From: Streptomyces sp. TLI_235
Lineage (GTDB): Bacteria; Actinomycetota; Actinomycetes; Streptomycetales; Streptomycetaceae
NCBI GenBank assembly: GCA_002300355.1
Contig: NSGV01000003.1
Span: forward strand, 744,001 to 808,000
DNA: 64,000 nt
Reading direction: 5' to 3'
The stretch's first letter is position 1. Each line of letters begins with the position of its first letter. Shown in pieces: positions 53,257 to 62,367 of the stretch. A model generated the notes under the pieces. That model searched no databases and had not been told where the DNA came from. It worked only from the letters and a program-made list of their open reading frames with translations. The position numbers and the translations under genes are program-made.

Positions 53257-54894
53257 ATGCATCGTCACGGCGTGGCCCGGCGGACCGTCGCCCGGCCGGG
53301 GCTGCGTGTCGCCGCGCCGCTGCTGGCCGGCGTGCTGCTCGCCGGATGCACCTCGGCGGCCGGCGATCGCGCGGCCGAGCCTGCGCCGAGCCCTTCGTCC
53401 GCACCTGCCACCGCCCCGCCGCCGCAGCCGCCGCCCCAGTTGACGGAGGACCAGGTGTCCTCCGCCGTGGCCCGGATCGACGGCTACGTGCAGGACGCCA
53501 TGGCGAAGACGGGCGTCCCGGGGTTGGCCCTCGCCGTCGTCCACCGGGACAAGGTCGTCCACGCGAAGGGCTTCGGCGTCCGTCAGCTCGGCAAGCCGGA
53601 GCAGGTGAGCCCGGACACGGTGTTCCAGCTCGCCTCGCTCTCCAAGCCGATCGCCTCGACCGCGGTCGCCGGGGTGGTCGGCCAGAAGGCGGTGACGTGG
53701 CAGGACCCCATCACCGCCCACGACCCGGGCTTCGCGCTGGCCGACCCCTGGGTGAGCGGCCACGTGACGATCGCCGACCTCTTCTCGCACCGCAGCGGCC
53801 TGCCGGACCACGCCGGCGATCTGCTGGAGGACCTCGGCTACCAGCGCGACTACATCCTGCAGCACCTGCGGGACCATCCGCTCGCACCCTTCCGGGCGAG
53901 CTACGCCTACACCAACTACGGCCTGACGGAGGCGGCGGTGGCCGTGGCCAAGGCCAAGGGGGTCGCGTGGGAGGACCTGGTGGCGGACGTCGTGTACAAG
54001 CCGCTGGGAATGAGCTCCACGAGTTCGCTGCGCTCCGCCTACGACAGTGCGGCGAACAAGGCGGTGCCGCATGTCCGGACCGACGCCGGCTGGCAGGTCA
54101 GCACCACCGAGAACCCGGATCCGCAGTCCCCGGCCGGCGGGGTGAGCTCGAGCGTGCAGGACCTCGCCCGGTGGATGCGGCTGCAACTCGCCGACGGCAA
54201 ACTCGAGGGCCGGCAGATCATCGACGCGGCGGGCCTGAACGAGACCCGGCTGCCGCACATCGTCTCCAACCCGCCGAAGGCGCCGGCGGGCAACGCCGGC
54301 TTCTACGGCCTCGGTTGGAACGTCAACCAGGACACCCACGGCCGGCTCCGGCTGAACCACTCCGGTGCCTTCGAGCTGGGCGCGGCGACTGTGGTGACCC
54401 TGCTGCCCTCCGAGCAGCTCGGGATCGTCGTGCTGACCAACGGTCAGCCGATCGGGGTCCCGGAGGCGGTGGCCGAGGCGTTCTTCGACTTCGCCCAGGA
54501 GGGCCGGGAGACGGTCGACTGGCTCGGCTTCATGGGCAAGGTCGTCCCCGCCGCCGCGGTGGTCGGCGTCTCGCCGACCGACTACGGCAAGCCACCGGCC
54601 GGCGCCGCCCCGGCCAAGCCGGACGCGGCCTACGTCGGGACGTACGCCAACGGCTACTACGGGCCGCTGACCGTGAGTGCCCGGGACGGCGGGCTGGTGA
54701 TGAGCCTGGGACCGGACAACCTGCAGTTCCCGCTCCGGCACTACGACGGCGACGTCTTCAGCTTCCAGACCCGGGGGGAGAACGCGGTCGGCCTCTCCGG
54801 GGTGACGTTCACCGTGGGCACCGACGGGCGGGCCTCGACGGTGGTGGTCGAGCAGTTCAACCACGATGGCCTCGGGACGTTCACCCGCTCCTGA
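53257..54894 (+). CDS. Class C beta-lactamase-like serine hydrolase lipoprotein
   Basis: A 545-residue lipoprotein from ATG 53257 (GAGGAGGG upstream). The signal peptide ends at LLAGC, with the lipidated Cys near residue 30, followed by a Pro/Ser/Ala linker. ASLSKPIAST contains the SxxK nucleophile, and SYAYTNYGLTEAAV the YxN. A C-terminal beta-domain (DUF3471-like: YVGTYANGYYGPLTV, VNHDGLGTFT) completes it. Related enzymes are D-aminopeptidases or esterases at the cell surface. Confidence 0.88.
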   Translation: MHRHGVARRTVARPGLRVAAPLLAGVLLAGCTSAAGDRAAEPAPSPSSAPATAPPPQPPPQLTEDQVSSAVARIDGYVQDAMAKTGVPGLALAVVHRDKVVHAKGFGVRQLGKPEQVSPDTVFQLASLSKPIASTAVAGVVGQKAVTWQDPITAHDPGFALADPWVSGHVTIADLFSHRSGLPDHAGDLLEDLGYQRDYILQHLRDHPLAPFRASYAYTNYGLTEAAVAVAKAKGVAWEDLVADVVYKPLGMSSTSSLRSAYDSAANKAVPHVRTDAGWQVSTTENPDPQSPAGGVSSSVQDLARWMRLQLADGKLEGRQIIDAAGLNETRLPHIVSNPPKAPAGNAGFYGLGWNVNQDTHGRLRLNHSGAFELGAATVVTLLPSEQLGIVVLTNGQPIGVPEAVAEAFFDFAQEGRETVDWLGFMGKVVPAAAVVGVSPTDYGKPPAGAAPAKPDAAYVGTYANGYYGPLTVSARDGGLVMSLGPDNLQFPLRHYDGDVFSFQTRGENAVGLSGVTFTVGTDGRASTVVVEQFNHDGLGTFTRS

Positions 54895-55277
54895 CCCGCA
54901 CGCGAACGGCCCGAACGGCCGGAGCGGTCGGTCTGGCGGCGGGACCGGCGAAGGCCGCACGGGCCCGCCGCGGCACCGGCGGTGTCGTTGACGATTCCAC
55001 GGTTCTCGTCCGGGTCGGTCACCCGGCGGAGCAGAGGTTGTCGTTCGGACAGAACATCGTCCAGATGTCCGAACCCGCCGGGCGGTGGCCGGTCTCGTTC
55101 ACGACCGGGTCCGGCCGGGCCTCGCCGACCACGGACCGTGCACTCCCGCACGGACGGTAACCGTGCCGCGCGCCGCCGCCATCGGGCTGTACCGCCCGGT
55201 CCGTTCTCACAGCGTGTGACCGGCCCGGTACCACCTCGGGCCGCGCACACCGGCCCGGAGAGGCAGCGTCAACTCCC
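54895..55277. other. Gene-free region
   Basis: About 380 bases with no credible frame. Confidence 0.35.
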
Positions 55278-55469
55278 ATGGCCCGACGGACCACCCCCCG
55301 TACGACCACCGCCGTCTCACTCCTCCAGGGCGTCAACCACGGCAACGGCCGCGCGGTCGTCTCCTTCCGGTACGGCACCACCACCGCACTGACCGCGGAC
55401 GCACGGACACCGCTGTTCGGACACGCCGTCACCATCCTGTTGGCCGACCCACGGGTAGACCACTGGTGA
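55278..55469 (+). CDS. Short hypothetical protein
   Basis: A 63-residue frame from ATG 55278, weak purine-rich sequence (AGAGGCAG) 14 bases before. Third codon positions are nearly all C or G, which argues for coding. ARRTTPRTTTAVSLLQGVNH then VSFRYGTTTALTADART. Not recognised and possibly a remnant. Confidence 0.35.
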   Translation: MARRTTPRTTTAVSLLQGVNHGNGRAVVSFRYGTTTALTADARTPLFGHAVTILLADPRVDHW

Positions 55470-55680
55470 TCCACCCGATGCGGCTGCCGCTCGGTTGGGT
55501 GCCCGCCCAATCGGCGGCCGACGTTCCGGAAGACGTCCGCCCCGGTTCCCTGCGGTCCACACCAAGGCGGATCGGACTGAACGTTCGTTTGATTGCCACT
55601 GCGGTCAGCTGCCAAGATCATCTGATGATGCGTCAGCCTGACATAGTGGCGCCGTCCGACGGGTCGAAGGGGAGCGGGGC

Positions 55681-56358
55681 ATGCGGGTGAGGTCTGCCGT
55701 TGGTTCGAGGGGGGCGGCCCTTGTGGCGCTCGCGGCCTTGGTCACCGCCTGCGGAAGCGGTGCGGACGGGGCGGGTACGGAGAAGCCGACGACTGCGGCC
55801 GACAGGGGCGTGGGTGCAGGCACCTCGGGCAAGCCGGCGACCGGCACGGTGGACTTCCCCACCGTCCTCAACACCGAGCGGAGAATTCAGTCGGCGCTGC
55901 CCGACCCTGCACAGATGGCCGAGTGGACACCGAAGACCGGCCGCGCGCACGTCGAGGAGCAGCCCAAGCCCCCGTCGGAATGCGGCGCGGATCCGGACTG
56001 GGCCTGCGCCGTCATCGCGACCGGCTCGGCGAAGTTCGAGGCATTCGGCGAGACCGTCATCTTCAGCATCAAGGCTTACCCCGACCAGAAGGCCACCCAG
56101 GACGCGTGCCGCAAGGAGGCGGCCTCGTCGGCCAAGTACACCAAGGCGAACGTGCCTCCGGTCGCCGGCGTCACCGGCCACGCGTACTACCGCAACGCCG
56201 GCAACCTCGACGGCCTCGACCTCATCATGTGCATGGGTACGGTCCTCGCAGAGATCAGGCTGGAAGGGTCGGGCAGCAACCTGGACCCGTCCACCGCCCA
56301 CACGCTGGCCCAGGGGGTCTTCGTACCCCGTATCCAGAAGGCCGCCGCAGCCTCCTGA
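55681..56358 (+). CDS. Secreted lipoprotein, unknown function
   Basis: A 225-residue protein. The N-terminus is RVRSAVGSRGAALVALAALV followed by TACGS, a lipobox (Cys about residue 24). The mature part starts with a Gly/Ala/Thr linker and then a compact domain with ECGADPDWACAVIATGSAKF and YYRNAGNLDGLDLIMCMGTV, including four cysteines that may form two disulfides. Resembles small solute- or substrate-binding lipoproteins of Streptomyces without a defined function. Confidence 0.72.
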   Translation: MRVRSAVGSRGAALVALAALVTACGSGADGAGTEKPTTAADRGVGAGTSGKPATGTVDFPTVLNTERRIQSALPDPAQMAEWTPKTGRAHVEEQPKPPSECGADPDWACAVIATGSAKFEAFGETVIFSIKAYPDQKATQDACRKEAASSAKYTKANVPPVAGVTGHAYYRNAGNLDGLDLIMCMGTVLAEIRLEGSGSNLDPSTAHTLAQGVFVPRIQKAAAAS

Positions 56359-56435
56359 ACCACGCTGAGGGTGCACCGGAGGAAAGGTACGGAACGGTCC
56401 GGCCCGGGGCCCGTGGCGGCCGATTTGCGGCGGGG

Positions 56436-58136
56436 TCAGCCGTGGCCGCCCGCGCTCAGGAGCCGGGCGGCTGCCCGGCCTGCGGCTTCGGCGCCGTGGC
56501 CTGCGCCCTCCACCTCCACCGCCACGGCCAGGTCGCCGCGGTACGCGATGAACCAGCTGTTGGGGTTCTTGCCGTCGACCTCGGCGGTGCCGGTCTTGGC
56601 GCCGATCTGCCCGGTGAGGCCGGCCATCGGCCCGCGGGCGGTTCCGTCCCGGGCGGTCCTGGCCATCATGGCCCGCAGGGCGCGCCCCACCTCCGCGGGC
56701 AGCCGGCCGGGGGCGGCGGTCCGGTCGGTGACGCCTTCCATCACGACCGGCTGGCGGAAGGTGCCGCTCTGCACGGTCGCCGCCACGGAGGCCATCAGCA
56801 GCGTGTTCACCTGGATGCCGCCCTGGCCGATGTACTCGGCGGCCTGCTCGTCCCGGCTGCCCGGGACGGGGATCCGGGCGTCGAAGCTCTGCAGGCCGGT
56901 GTGCCATTCCAGGCCGAGGCCGAACTGCTCGGAGGCGACCTTGGACAGCGTGCCGGGCGCCAGTTTCGCCAGACCCTGGTCGATGAAGGCGGTGTTGCAC
57001 GAGTGCGCGAAGGCGTCGGCCAGGGTGTAGCCGGGATGGTCGCCGCGCTCGTCGTTGCGCCACACCTTCGGGGAGGTGGTGGTGTCCTTGCACGGCGCCG
57101 GGCTGTCCGGGCCGAGGCCGGCCTCGAGCAGCGCGGCGGCGCTGAGCACCTTCATGGTGGAGCCGGGCGCGATCCCGCCTCCGAAGGCGCGGTTGAACAT
57201 CCCTGCCGGGGCGTTGGCGATGGCGAGGATGTGCCCGGTGCTCGGCTCGACGGCCACCAGCGACCCGGCCCTGCCGCCGGCGGTCTGCTCCTTGAGTGCC
57301 GCGTCCGCGGCCCGCTGGAGTGCAGCGTCGAGGGTCACCCGCAACTCGGCCCCGCCCGGCTCGGTGAGGGCGAACAACTGCTCCGGCGGCCGCCCGGAAC
57401 CGTGTACGAGCACCACCGCCCGGCCCGGCGTGCCGGAGGCGCCGCCCGGCGTCTTCACACCCGCCAGCAGCGCCTTGACGGGCGAGGAGTCGTCGAATGC
57501 GGTGCCGTGCCGGTCGACCAGCCGGCCGGCCGGTGCGTCGACCGGCTGGACCGCGATCGATCCGCCGTTCGCAAGGCTCGGGTGGATCACATCGGGCGCC
57601 CAGTGCACGGCCGTCCGCCCCTCGCCGGTGCGGACCACGCCCAGCCTGCCGTCGTACTCCCAGGCGCGACCGGTTCCCTCGAACCGCAGCCGGGCGTGGA
57701 AGCCCACCGCGCTCTGCCCCGCCCGTCCCGCCTCGGTGGGGACGGCGCCGGTCGGGCTGAGGGTGAACTCGCTCGGCCGGAGCGCCTGCTGGAACCCGGA
57801 CAGCGCGCCGGCTGCGATGTCCTGCCGGTCGGTCAGCGCGGCGGCCGCCGTGAAGTCACCTCTTCCCCAGGCGTCGAGGAAGTCCTTCGCCGCGGTCACA
57901 GCCTGCTCGGCGGTCGGCGCCTGAGTGGCGGGCGTCGACGGCGGCTGCGTCGGCCCGGCACCGCTGCTCCTGGAGCCGCCCCGGATCGCGTGGGCGATGT
58001 TGTACGCGCCCAACCCCCCGACCGCCAGCATGCCTCCGCACACGACCGCGACACCGATCCTGACCGCCCGCCGCGCGGGCACGGCCCTCGCCGGCGCCTC
58101 CTCCGCGTCGTGCTCGTCATCCGCGTACTCGATCAT
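56436..58136 (-). CDS. Penicillin-binding protein 2-like (MecA-N plus transpeptidase)
   Basis: A 566-residue membrane protein. A membrane anchor (GVAVVCGGMLAVGGLGAYNI) follows a charged N-terminus, then a domain like the MecA N-terminal NTF2 fold (AVTAAKDFLDAWGRGDFTAA), a linker and the transpeptidase: GSTMKVLSAAALLEAG contains SxxK, AFAHSCNTAFIDQGL the SxN, and AKTGTAEVDG the KTG box. Builds cross-links in peptidoglycan. The TGAGTA palindrome lies 62 bp upstream. Confidence 0.92.
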   Translation of the reverse strand: MIEYADDEHDAEEAPARAVPARRAVRIGVAVVCGGMLAVGGLGAYNIAHAIRGGSRSSGAGPTQPPSTPATQAPTAEQAVTAAKDFLDAWGRGDFTAAAALTDRQDIAAGALSGFQQALRPSEFTLSPTGAVPTEAGRAGQSAVGFHARLRFEGTGRAWEYDGRLGVVRTGEGRTAVHWAPDVIHPSLANGGSIAVQPVDAPAGRLVDRHGTAFDDSSPVKALLAGVKTPGGASGTPGRAVVLVHGSGRPPEQLFALTEPGGAELRVTLDAALQRAADAALKEQTAGGRAGSLVAVEPSTGHILAIANAPAGMFNRAFGGGIAPGSTMKVLSAAALLEAGLGPDSPAPCKDTTTSPKVWRNDERGDHPGYTLADAFAHSCNTAFIDQGLAKLAPGTLSKVASEQFGLGLEWHTGLQSFDARIPVPGSRDEQAAEYIGQGGIQVNTLLMASVAATVQSGTFRQPVVMEGVTDRTAAPGRLPAEVGRALRAMMARTARDGTARGPMAGLTGQIGAKTGTAEVDGKNPNSWFIAYRGDLAVAVEVEGAGHGAEAAGRAAARLLSAGGHG

Positions 58137-58197
58137 TCCCGCCCCCGTGGAGAGTCACAACGGTGGTGATCCTCTGCTCCCGAACGGCCGGGCGTCA

Positions 58198-58213
58198 TGA
58201 GTACGCGTACTCA
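58198..58213 (-). promoter_or_regulatory. 16-bp palindrome TGAGTACGCGTACTCA upstream of the PBP gene
   Basis: Perfect 16-bp dyad, 62 bp before the PBP start. The same TGAGTA-N4-TACTCA dyad occurs at 60772-60787, upstream of another minus-strand membrane-protein gene. Confidence 0.65.
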
Positions 58214-58414
58214 GAAACCGGGGCCCTGACCGCCGAAGAACTACGCCGCTGAGGTCTCGTCACCCGGCACCTGCCGTCGCCGACCGGCTGACGGCGCAGC
58301 GGGATCGGACACACCGGCGGTCCGGTCCCGTCTCGGGGCCGGACCGCCGGCAGGCCCATGGCCGACGGTGGCCTCGACGCGGAGCATCGTCGGCGGTGGT
58401 CGGCCTATGGGTGG

Positions 58415-58858
58415 TCAGGCGGTCAGGGCAGCGAGCTCCGCGTTGGCGCGCTCGGTGACCAGGGCGAGGACGCGGCCGGCGGCGGCCCGGTCCTCGGTGG
58501 GTATCCCGCCCCAGATGCGGGCGGTGACGGGGGCGGTCTCCGCGCCGACGGCGGCGAGCAGCTCGCGCCCCGCGTCCGTGGGGCGGAGGTGCGTGCCGTC
58601 CGCGACGAGCAGCTGCTTGGCGACCAGCTCGTCGAGGGTGGTGCGGAGGTCGGACGGGTCGGCCTTGAGGGAGCCCCGGACCTGGGCGACGAGGCCGTCC
58701 GGCGTCTGCGGGGCGTCGGAGGTGGCGGCGGCGCGCAGGGCGATCTGCTGCTGGAAGGTGATGCCGTGCCGGGCCAGGACGTGCTCCAGGACGCCGCGGG
58801 CGGCGTAGTGGGCCAGGCCGAGGGCGCGGGCGTCGGCGGTGGGTGCGGTGGTGGTCAT
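58415..58858 (-). CDS. MarR-like winged-helix protein
   Basis: A 147-residue protein from ATG 58858, overlapping the stop of the upstream regulator gene (ATGA). GVLEHVLARHGITFQQQIAL and DGLVAQVRGSLKADPSDLRT fit the winged-helix domain of MarR proteins; the C-terminal helix is AAGRVLALVTERANAELAAL. Two MarR-like genes in tandem are unusual and may form a heterodimer or a repressor and co-regulator. Confidence 0.72.
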   Translation of the reverse strand: MTTTAPTADARALGLAHYAARGVLEHVLARHGITFQQQIALRAAATSDAPQTPDGLVAQVRGSLKADPSDLRTTLDELVAKQLLVADGTHLRPTDAGRELLAAVGAETAPVTARIWGGIPTEDRAAAGRVLALVTERANAELAALTA

Positions 58859-59349
58859 GGTGTTGTCCCCTGAGTGCTCTCGTCGTTCGGTACGGATGGA
58901 GCGAGAGGTGCGTCGAGCAGGGTCGTCAGCTCGTCGGTGAACGCTTGCGTCCGCGGGTCGTCCAGGCCGCCGAGCGGTTCGAGCAGTTGCTGGAGCAGCT
59001 CCTGGACGACGGCGATGGCCTGCCGTGTGACGGCCCGGCCCTGCTCGGTGAGGGCGAGCTGTACGGCGCGCGGGTCGCGCGGGTCGCGGGTGCGCTCGAT
59101 GAGGCCTGCCGACTCGAGGGCGCGCGCCAGCTTCGAGACGTACAGCGCCTCCAGGCCGGTGTGGTCGGCGAGTCGGCGCTGGCTGGGCCGTTCGCCGGTG
59201 CGCTGCATGCCGTACAGCGCCGCGACGAGTGAGTACTGCGCGTGGGTGAGGCCCAGGGGGGCCACCGCGCGATCGACCGCGACGCGCCATTTGTTGGCGA
59301 GCCGCCACACCAGGAAGCCGGGCGTGGGGCCCGGGGAACCCTTGCTCAT
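58855..59349 (-). CDS. MarR-family regulator
   Basis: A 164-residue protein. LTHAQYSLVAALYGMQRTGE, PSQRRLADHTGLEALYVSKL and the wing TRDPRDPRAVQLALTEQGRA are the usual MarR elements. Direct repeats just upstream probably form its operator. First gene of the MarR pair. Confidence 0.9.
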   Translation of the reverse strand: MSKGSPGPTPGFLVWRLANKWRVAVDRAVAPLGLTHAQYSLVAALYGMQRTGERPSQRRLADHTGLEALYVSKLARALESAGLIERTRDPRDPRAVQLALTEQGRAVTRQAIAVVQELLQQLLEPLGGLDDPRTQAFTDELTTLLDAPLAPSVPNDESTQGTTP

Positions 59350-59362
59350 GGGAATTAGAGTA

Positions 59363-59389
59363 CATGGCTACTATGTCCATGGCTACTAT
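59363..59389 (-). repeat. 12-bp direct repeat at the marR promoter
   Basis: CATGGCTACTAT occurs at 59363-59374 and 59378-59389 (15-bp period), 14 bases before the marR start codon; a probable regulatory site. Confidence 0.6.
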
Positions 59390-59582
59390 TTCGAGCCTGG
59401 TGACACCCCGAGCTCGCCGGTCCACCCCCACTCAACCTTCGATCACAAGGCCGCAGTGCGATAACAGCCAATCAAATGAACCCCATCTGGCAAACTTTGG
59501 TGTAGAATCTAAAGCGCGAGGGCGGCCTCCCGGGCCGGCATCACGGCGATGTCGGCGACCGCTCTCCCAGGGGGAGATCACC

Positions 59583-59726
59583 ATGGGCTACCAGCTCGAT
59601 GCAGCACGGGCGACGATCGACGAGCGGCTCCGCCAGGCCGAGCAGCTCCGCCTCGCCCGCGCCGCCCGGCGCAAGAACCGCCGCACCCGCAGCACACCTC
59701 AGGCCCCGGCCCGCCCGAACGCCTGA
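59583..59726 (+). CDS. Small basic protein (47 residues)
   Basis: ATG 59583 after GGGGGAG. The product is MGYQLDAARATIDERLRQAE, then a run of Arg/Lys (ARAARRKNRRTRST). Upstream, TAGAAT at 59503-59508 with AT-rich sequence is a plausible promoter. No family recognised; a nucleic acid-binding or antitoxin-like role is possible but not supported. Confidence 0.55.
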   Translation: MGYQLDAARATIDERLRQAEQLRLARAARRKNRRTRSTPQAPARPNA

Positions 59727-59928
59727 CCGTCCCGACCTCGACGGGCCGCCACCGCAACTCCGGGGGCGGCCCGTTCCGCACCCGACACCCCGCACCCGGC
59801 CCCGCCGGCGCGCCGAGCACCAGCGCGCCGGCGGCGATCGTGGACCTCCGCCCCGCACTGACGATCGGTCAGAACGTGTGCGACATAACCGGTCGACACC
59901 CTGACCGTGATGGCGTTGGCTGGGCGGC

Positions 59929-60519
59929 ATGCCCGAACTGCGTACCGATCGCCTCCTGCTCCGGCGGTGGCGGGAGTCCGACCTCGAACCGTGGGCGGCG
60001 ATGAACGCCGATCCCGAGGTCCGAGAACACCTGGGGGAACTGCTGACGCGGGAGCAGAGCGATGCCGCGGCGGCATCCATGCAGGCCGCGTTCGACGCGC
60101 GAGGTTTCGGGTGGTGGGCCCTCGAATCGCGGGAGACCGGTGAGTTCATCGGCCGCGCCGGCTTGGACGAGGTGGGCGAGTCCATGCCGTTCGCGGGCGT
60201 GGACATCGGCTGGCGGTTGACGCGTTCGGCGTGGGGTCACGGTTACGCGACCGAGGCCGCCCTGGCCTGCCTGGCCTTCGGCTTCGAGTCCCTCGGACTG
60301 CCGGAGGTCGTCGCGTCGACAACCGTCGACAACCGGCGCTCCCAGGCAGTGATGCTCCGGATCGGCATGACCCGGGACCCGGCCGACGACTTCGAGGATC
60401 CGAGCGTGCCGGAAGGACCGCTTCGCCGGTGCGTGCTGTACCGGACTCCCCGCGGAGCCGTCCACGGCCTGCACCGCCCGGCGGGACCCGCGGGCGGGGA
60501 GGCCTCTCGCCCGCGCTGA
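59929..60519 (+). CDS. GNAT acetyltransferase, RimJ/RimL-like
   Basis: A 196-residue protein. LRTDRLLLRRWRESDLEPWA begins the domain and GWRLTRSAWGHGYATEAALA contains the acetyl-CoA loop (WGHGYATEA), followed by VVASTTVDNRRSQAVMLRIG, the standard RimJ/RimL end. It acetylates protein N-termini or small amines; the target is unknown. Confidence 0.9.
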   Translation: MPELRTDRLLLRRWRESDLEPWAAMNADPEVREHLGELLTREQSDAAAASMQAAFDARGFGWWALESRETGEFIGRAGLDEVGESMPFAGVDIGWRLTRSAWGHGYATEAALACLAFGFESLGLPEVVASTTVDNRRSQAVMLRIGMTRDPADDFEDPSVPEGPLRRCVLYRTPRGAVHGLHRPAGPAGGEASRPR

Positions 60520-60531
60520 GCCCGCGGGGTG

Positions 60532-60642
60532 TCAGAACTGCACGAGCGGGATGTCCGAGGTCGCCACCAGGACGAACAGTGCGACGAAGGCGAGCGCGAG
60601 CAGCCCGAGGACTGTCACGGCAAGCAGGCCGACGGCCTCCAG
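60532..60642 (-). CDS. Small single-pass membrane protein, CTG or extended start
   Basis: The frame reads LEAVGLLAVTVLGLLALAFV then ALFVLVATSDIPLVQF, one membrane helix of about 22 residues. It has AGGAGAGG placed 6 bases before CTG 60642, so a CTG start giving a 36-residue protein looks better than the longer ATG at 60780 (which overruns a palindrome at 60772). Resembles the DUF6893-type short membrane proteins of Streptomyces, which often begin MEAVGLL. The TGAGTA palindrome lies 130 bp upstream. Confidence 0.5.
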   Translation of the reverse strand: MEAVGLLAVTVLGLLALAFVALFVLVATSDIPLVQF

Positions 60643-60771
60643 GCAGGACCTCTCCTGCCGCTTCGACCCGGAGTGCCGATGCGGTGATCCGGGCGGTGAC
60701 CACAAGGCACCCGTGAACGTTCCCCTGGCTGTGACGCACCGCCAGCCTCGCACCAGGATCCGGCACGCGCC

Positions 60772-60787
60772 TGAGTACACCTACTCA
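60772..60787 (-). promoter_or_regulatory. TGAGTA-N4-TACTCA palindrome upstream of the small membrane protein
   Basis: The dyad TGAGTACACCTACTCA matches the one at 58198-58213 in all six outer positions of each arm. Confidence 0.6.
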
Positions 60788-60857
60788 GACCCGATACCGC
60801 AGGCACCACGCGGAGGATCCGGTGGGACGCGGGCCCGTCGGCGTCGGCGAGGAGGTG

Positions 60858-61295
60858 TCAGCCTTCCGTGCCCGAGATGCGGGTCAACAGGTCCATCAAC
60901 CGGCCGCGTTCGGCTGCGGAGAGGGGGGCGAGCAGCGCGTCGTTCGCTTCGCGGGCCGCCTTCTCGCAGCGCTGGAGCAGCCGTTCACCCTCGCCGGTGA
61001 GCGACACCGCGTTCTTGCGGCGGTCCTTCGGGTCCGGCTCGCGGACGACGAGGCCGGCCGCCTGCAGGTCGTTGAGGACTCCGACCAGGTCCTTGGGGTC
61101 GAGGGAGACGCCGCGGCCGAGGTCGGCCTGGGCGACGGGGGCGAGGTCGCGCACGGCCGAGAGCACCACGTGGTGCCACATTTTCATGCCTTCGGCGGCG
61201 AGGGCTTCGGCCACCAGGGCACGGCCGCGCGCGGCGGCGCGGCCGAGGAGCCAACTCGGCAGCGAGCGGATGGCGGGGAGGGGTGCTTCGGCCAT
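60858..61295 (-). CDS. MarR-family regulator
   Basis: A 145-residue protein. EGMKMWHHVVLSAVRDLAPV, DLGRGVSLDPKDLVGVLNDL and the wing REPDPKDRRKNAVSLTGEGE fit MarR. Divergent from a quinone oxidoreductase gene, with two CGTTGGG-type palindromes between them. Confidence 0.88.
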   Translation of the reverse strand: MAEAPLPAIRSLPSWLLGRAAARGRALVAEALAAEGMKMWHHVVLSAVRDLAPVAQADLGRGVSLDPKDLVGVLNDLQAAGLVVREPDPKDRRKNAVSLTGEGERLLQRCEKAAREANDALLAPLSAAERGRLMDLLTRISGTEG

Positions 61296-61317
61296 GGCTG
61301 CAGCCTAGCGAAGAACT

Positions 61318-61364
61318 CGTTGGACTTCCCAATGAACCCGCGCTTATCGTTGGGAATCCCAACG
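61318..61364. promoter_or_regulatory. Two MarR-type palindromes
   Basis: CGTTGGACTTCCCAATG (61318-61334) and CGTTGGGAATCCCAACG (61348-61364), 30 bp apart. The second is a perfect 8-bp dyad with one central base; the first is a degenerate copy. Confidence 0.7.
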
Positions 61365-61386
61365 AACCTGCGTCTCTGGAGGTACG

Positions 61387-62304
61387 ATGCGTCGCGTCCG
61401 GTACGAGTCCACCGGCGGCCCTCTGTTCCTGGAGGAAGCGCCCGTCCCCGCTGCGGGCCCGGGCGCACTCCTGGTGCGCTGCGAGGCCGTCGGGGTCACC
61501 CTGCCCGTCGTACGCAAGGTCCGCGAGGCCGCCGAGCCGATCGCGCTCGGCGGCGAGATCTCCGGCGAGGTGGTGGCGATCGGCCACGGCGTCACCCGCT
61601 TCCGGCCCGGCGACCGCGTGACCGGGCTGTGCTTCGGACACGGCTACGCCGACTTCGCCGTCCTGCCCGAAGCCATGGCCTCCCCGGTGCCCGGCACGGC
61701 GAGCGCCGTGGACGCCGTCGCGCTGGTCCGCAGCGGCTTGGTGGCGTTCGGTGCGCTGGAGGCCGCACGTCCGGAGCCGGGCGAGTCGGCGCTGGTCACG
61801 GCGGCGGCGAGCGGCGTCGGCCACCTCGCGCTCCAACTGGCCCGGGTGCGCGGCGCGTCACGCGTCGTGGCCGCGGTGTCCGATGCCGGCAAGGCGGAGT
61901 TCGTGCGCTCGCTCGGTGCCGACGGGGTCGTCGGCTACGACGCCCCCGACTGGGGCGAGCCCGTCGACTACGCGCTCGACGCGGTGGGCGGCGACCTCCT
62001 CACCCCGTCGATCGCCGCCCTCGCACCGGGCGGCCGGCTGGTCGCCTACAGCTCGGGCGGCGGGACCGTCCGGGCGTACGACCTGCTGGTGGGCGCCAAG
62101 TCCGTGATCGGCTTCCAGATGGCGCTGATCGCCCGCGGCAAGCCGCAGTTGTACGAACGGTGGCGGCAGGAACTGTGGCGACTGTTCGCCGAGGGCGCGC
62201 TGAGGCCCGCAGTGCACGCGGAGTTCGCGCTCGAGGACGCGGCGCAGGCGCACGGGGTGATCGAGTCGCGGAGCAACCTGGGGAAGGTCGTGCTCCGCCC
62301 CTGA
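61387..62304 (+). CDS. Zinc-independent quinone oxidoreductase
   Basis: A 305-residue MDR protein with VTAAASGVGHLALQLARVRG as nucleotide-binding stretch and LGGEISGEVVAIGHGVTRFR as catalytic-domain element; short C-terminus without zinc ligands. Probably repressed by the divergent MarR. The third QOR-type gene in this window (others at 26743 and 43131). Confidence 0.88.
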   Translation: MRRVRYESTGGPLFLEEAPVPAAGPGALLVRCEAVGVTLPVVRKVREAAEPIALGGEISGEVVAIGHGVTRFRPGDRVTGLCFGHGYADFAVLPEAMASPVPGTASAVDAVALVRSGLVAFGALEAARPEPGESALVTAAASGVGHLALQLARVRGASRVVAAVSDAGKAEFVRSLGADGVVGYDAPDWGEPVDYALDAVGGDLLTPSIAALAPGGRLVAYSSGGGTVRAYDLLVGAKSVIGFQMALIARGKPQLYERWRQELWRLFAEGALRPAVHAEFALEDAAQAHGVIESRSNLGKVVLRP

Positions 62305-62367
62305 CCGCGGCCGGACGACACCCCGCGGCGCCGGCGGGCCGCAGACGCCGGCCCGGGGCCCGACGCC

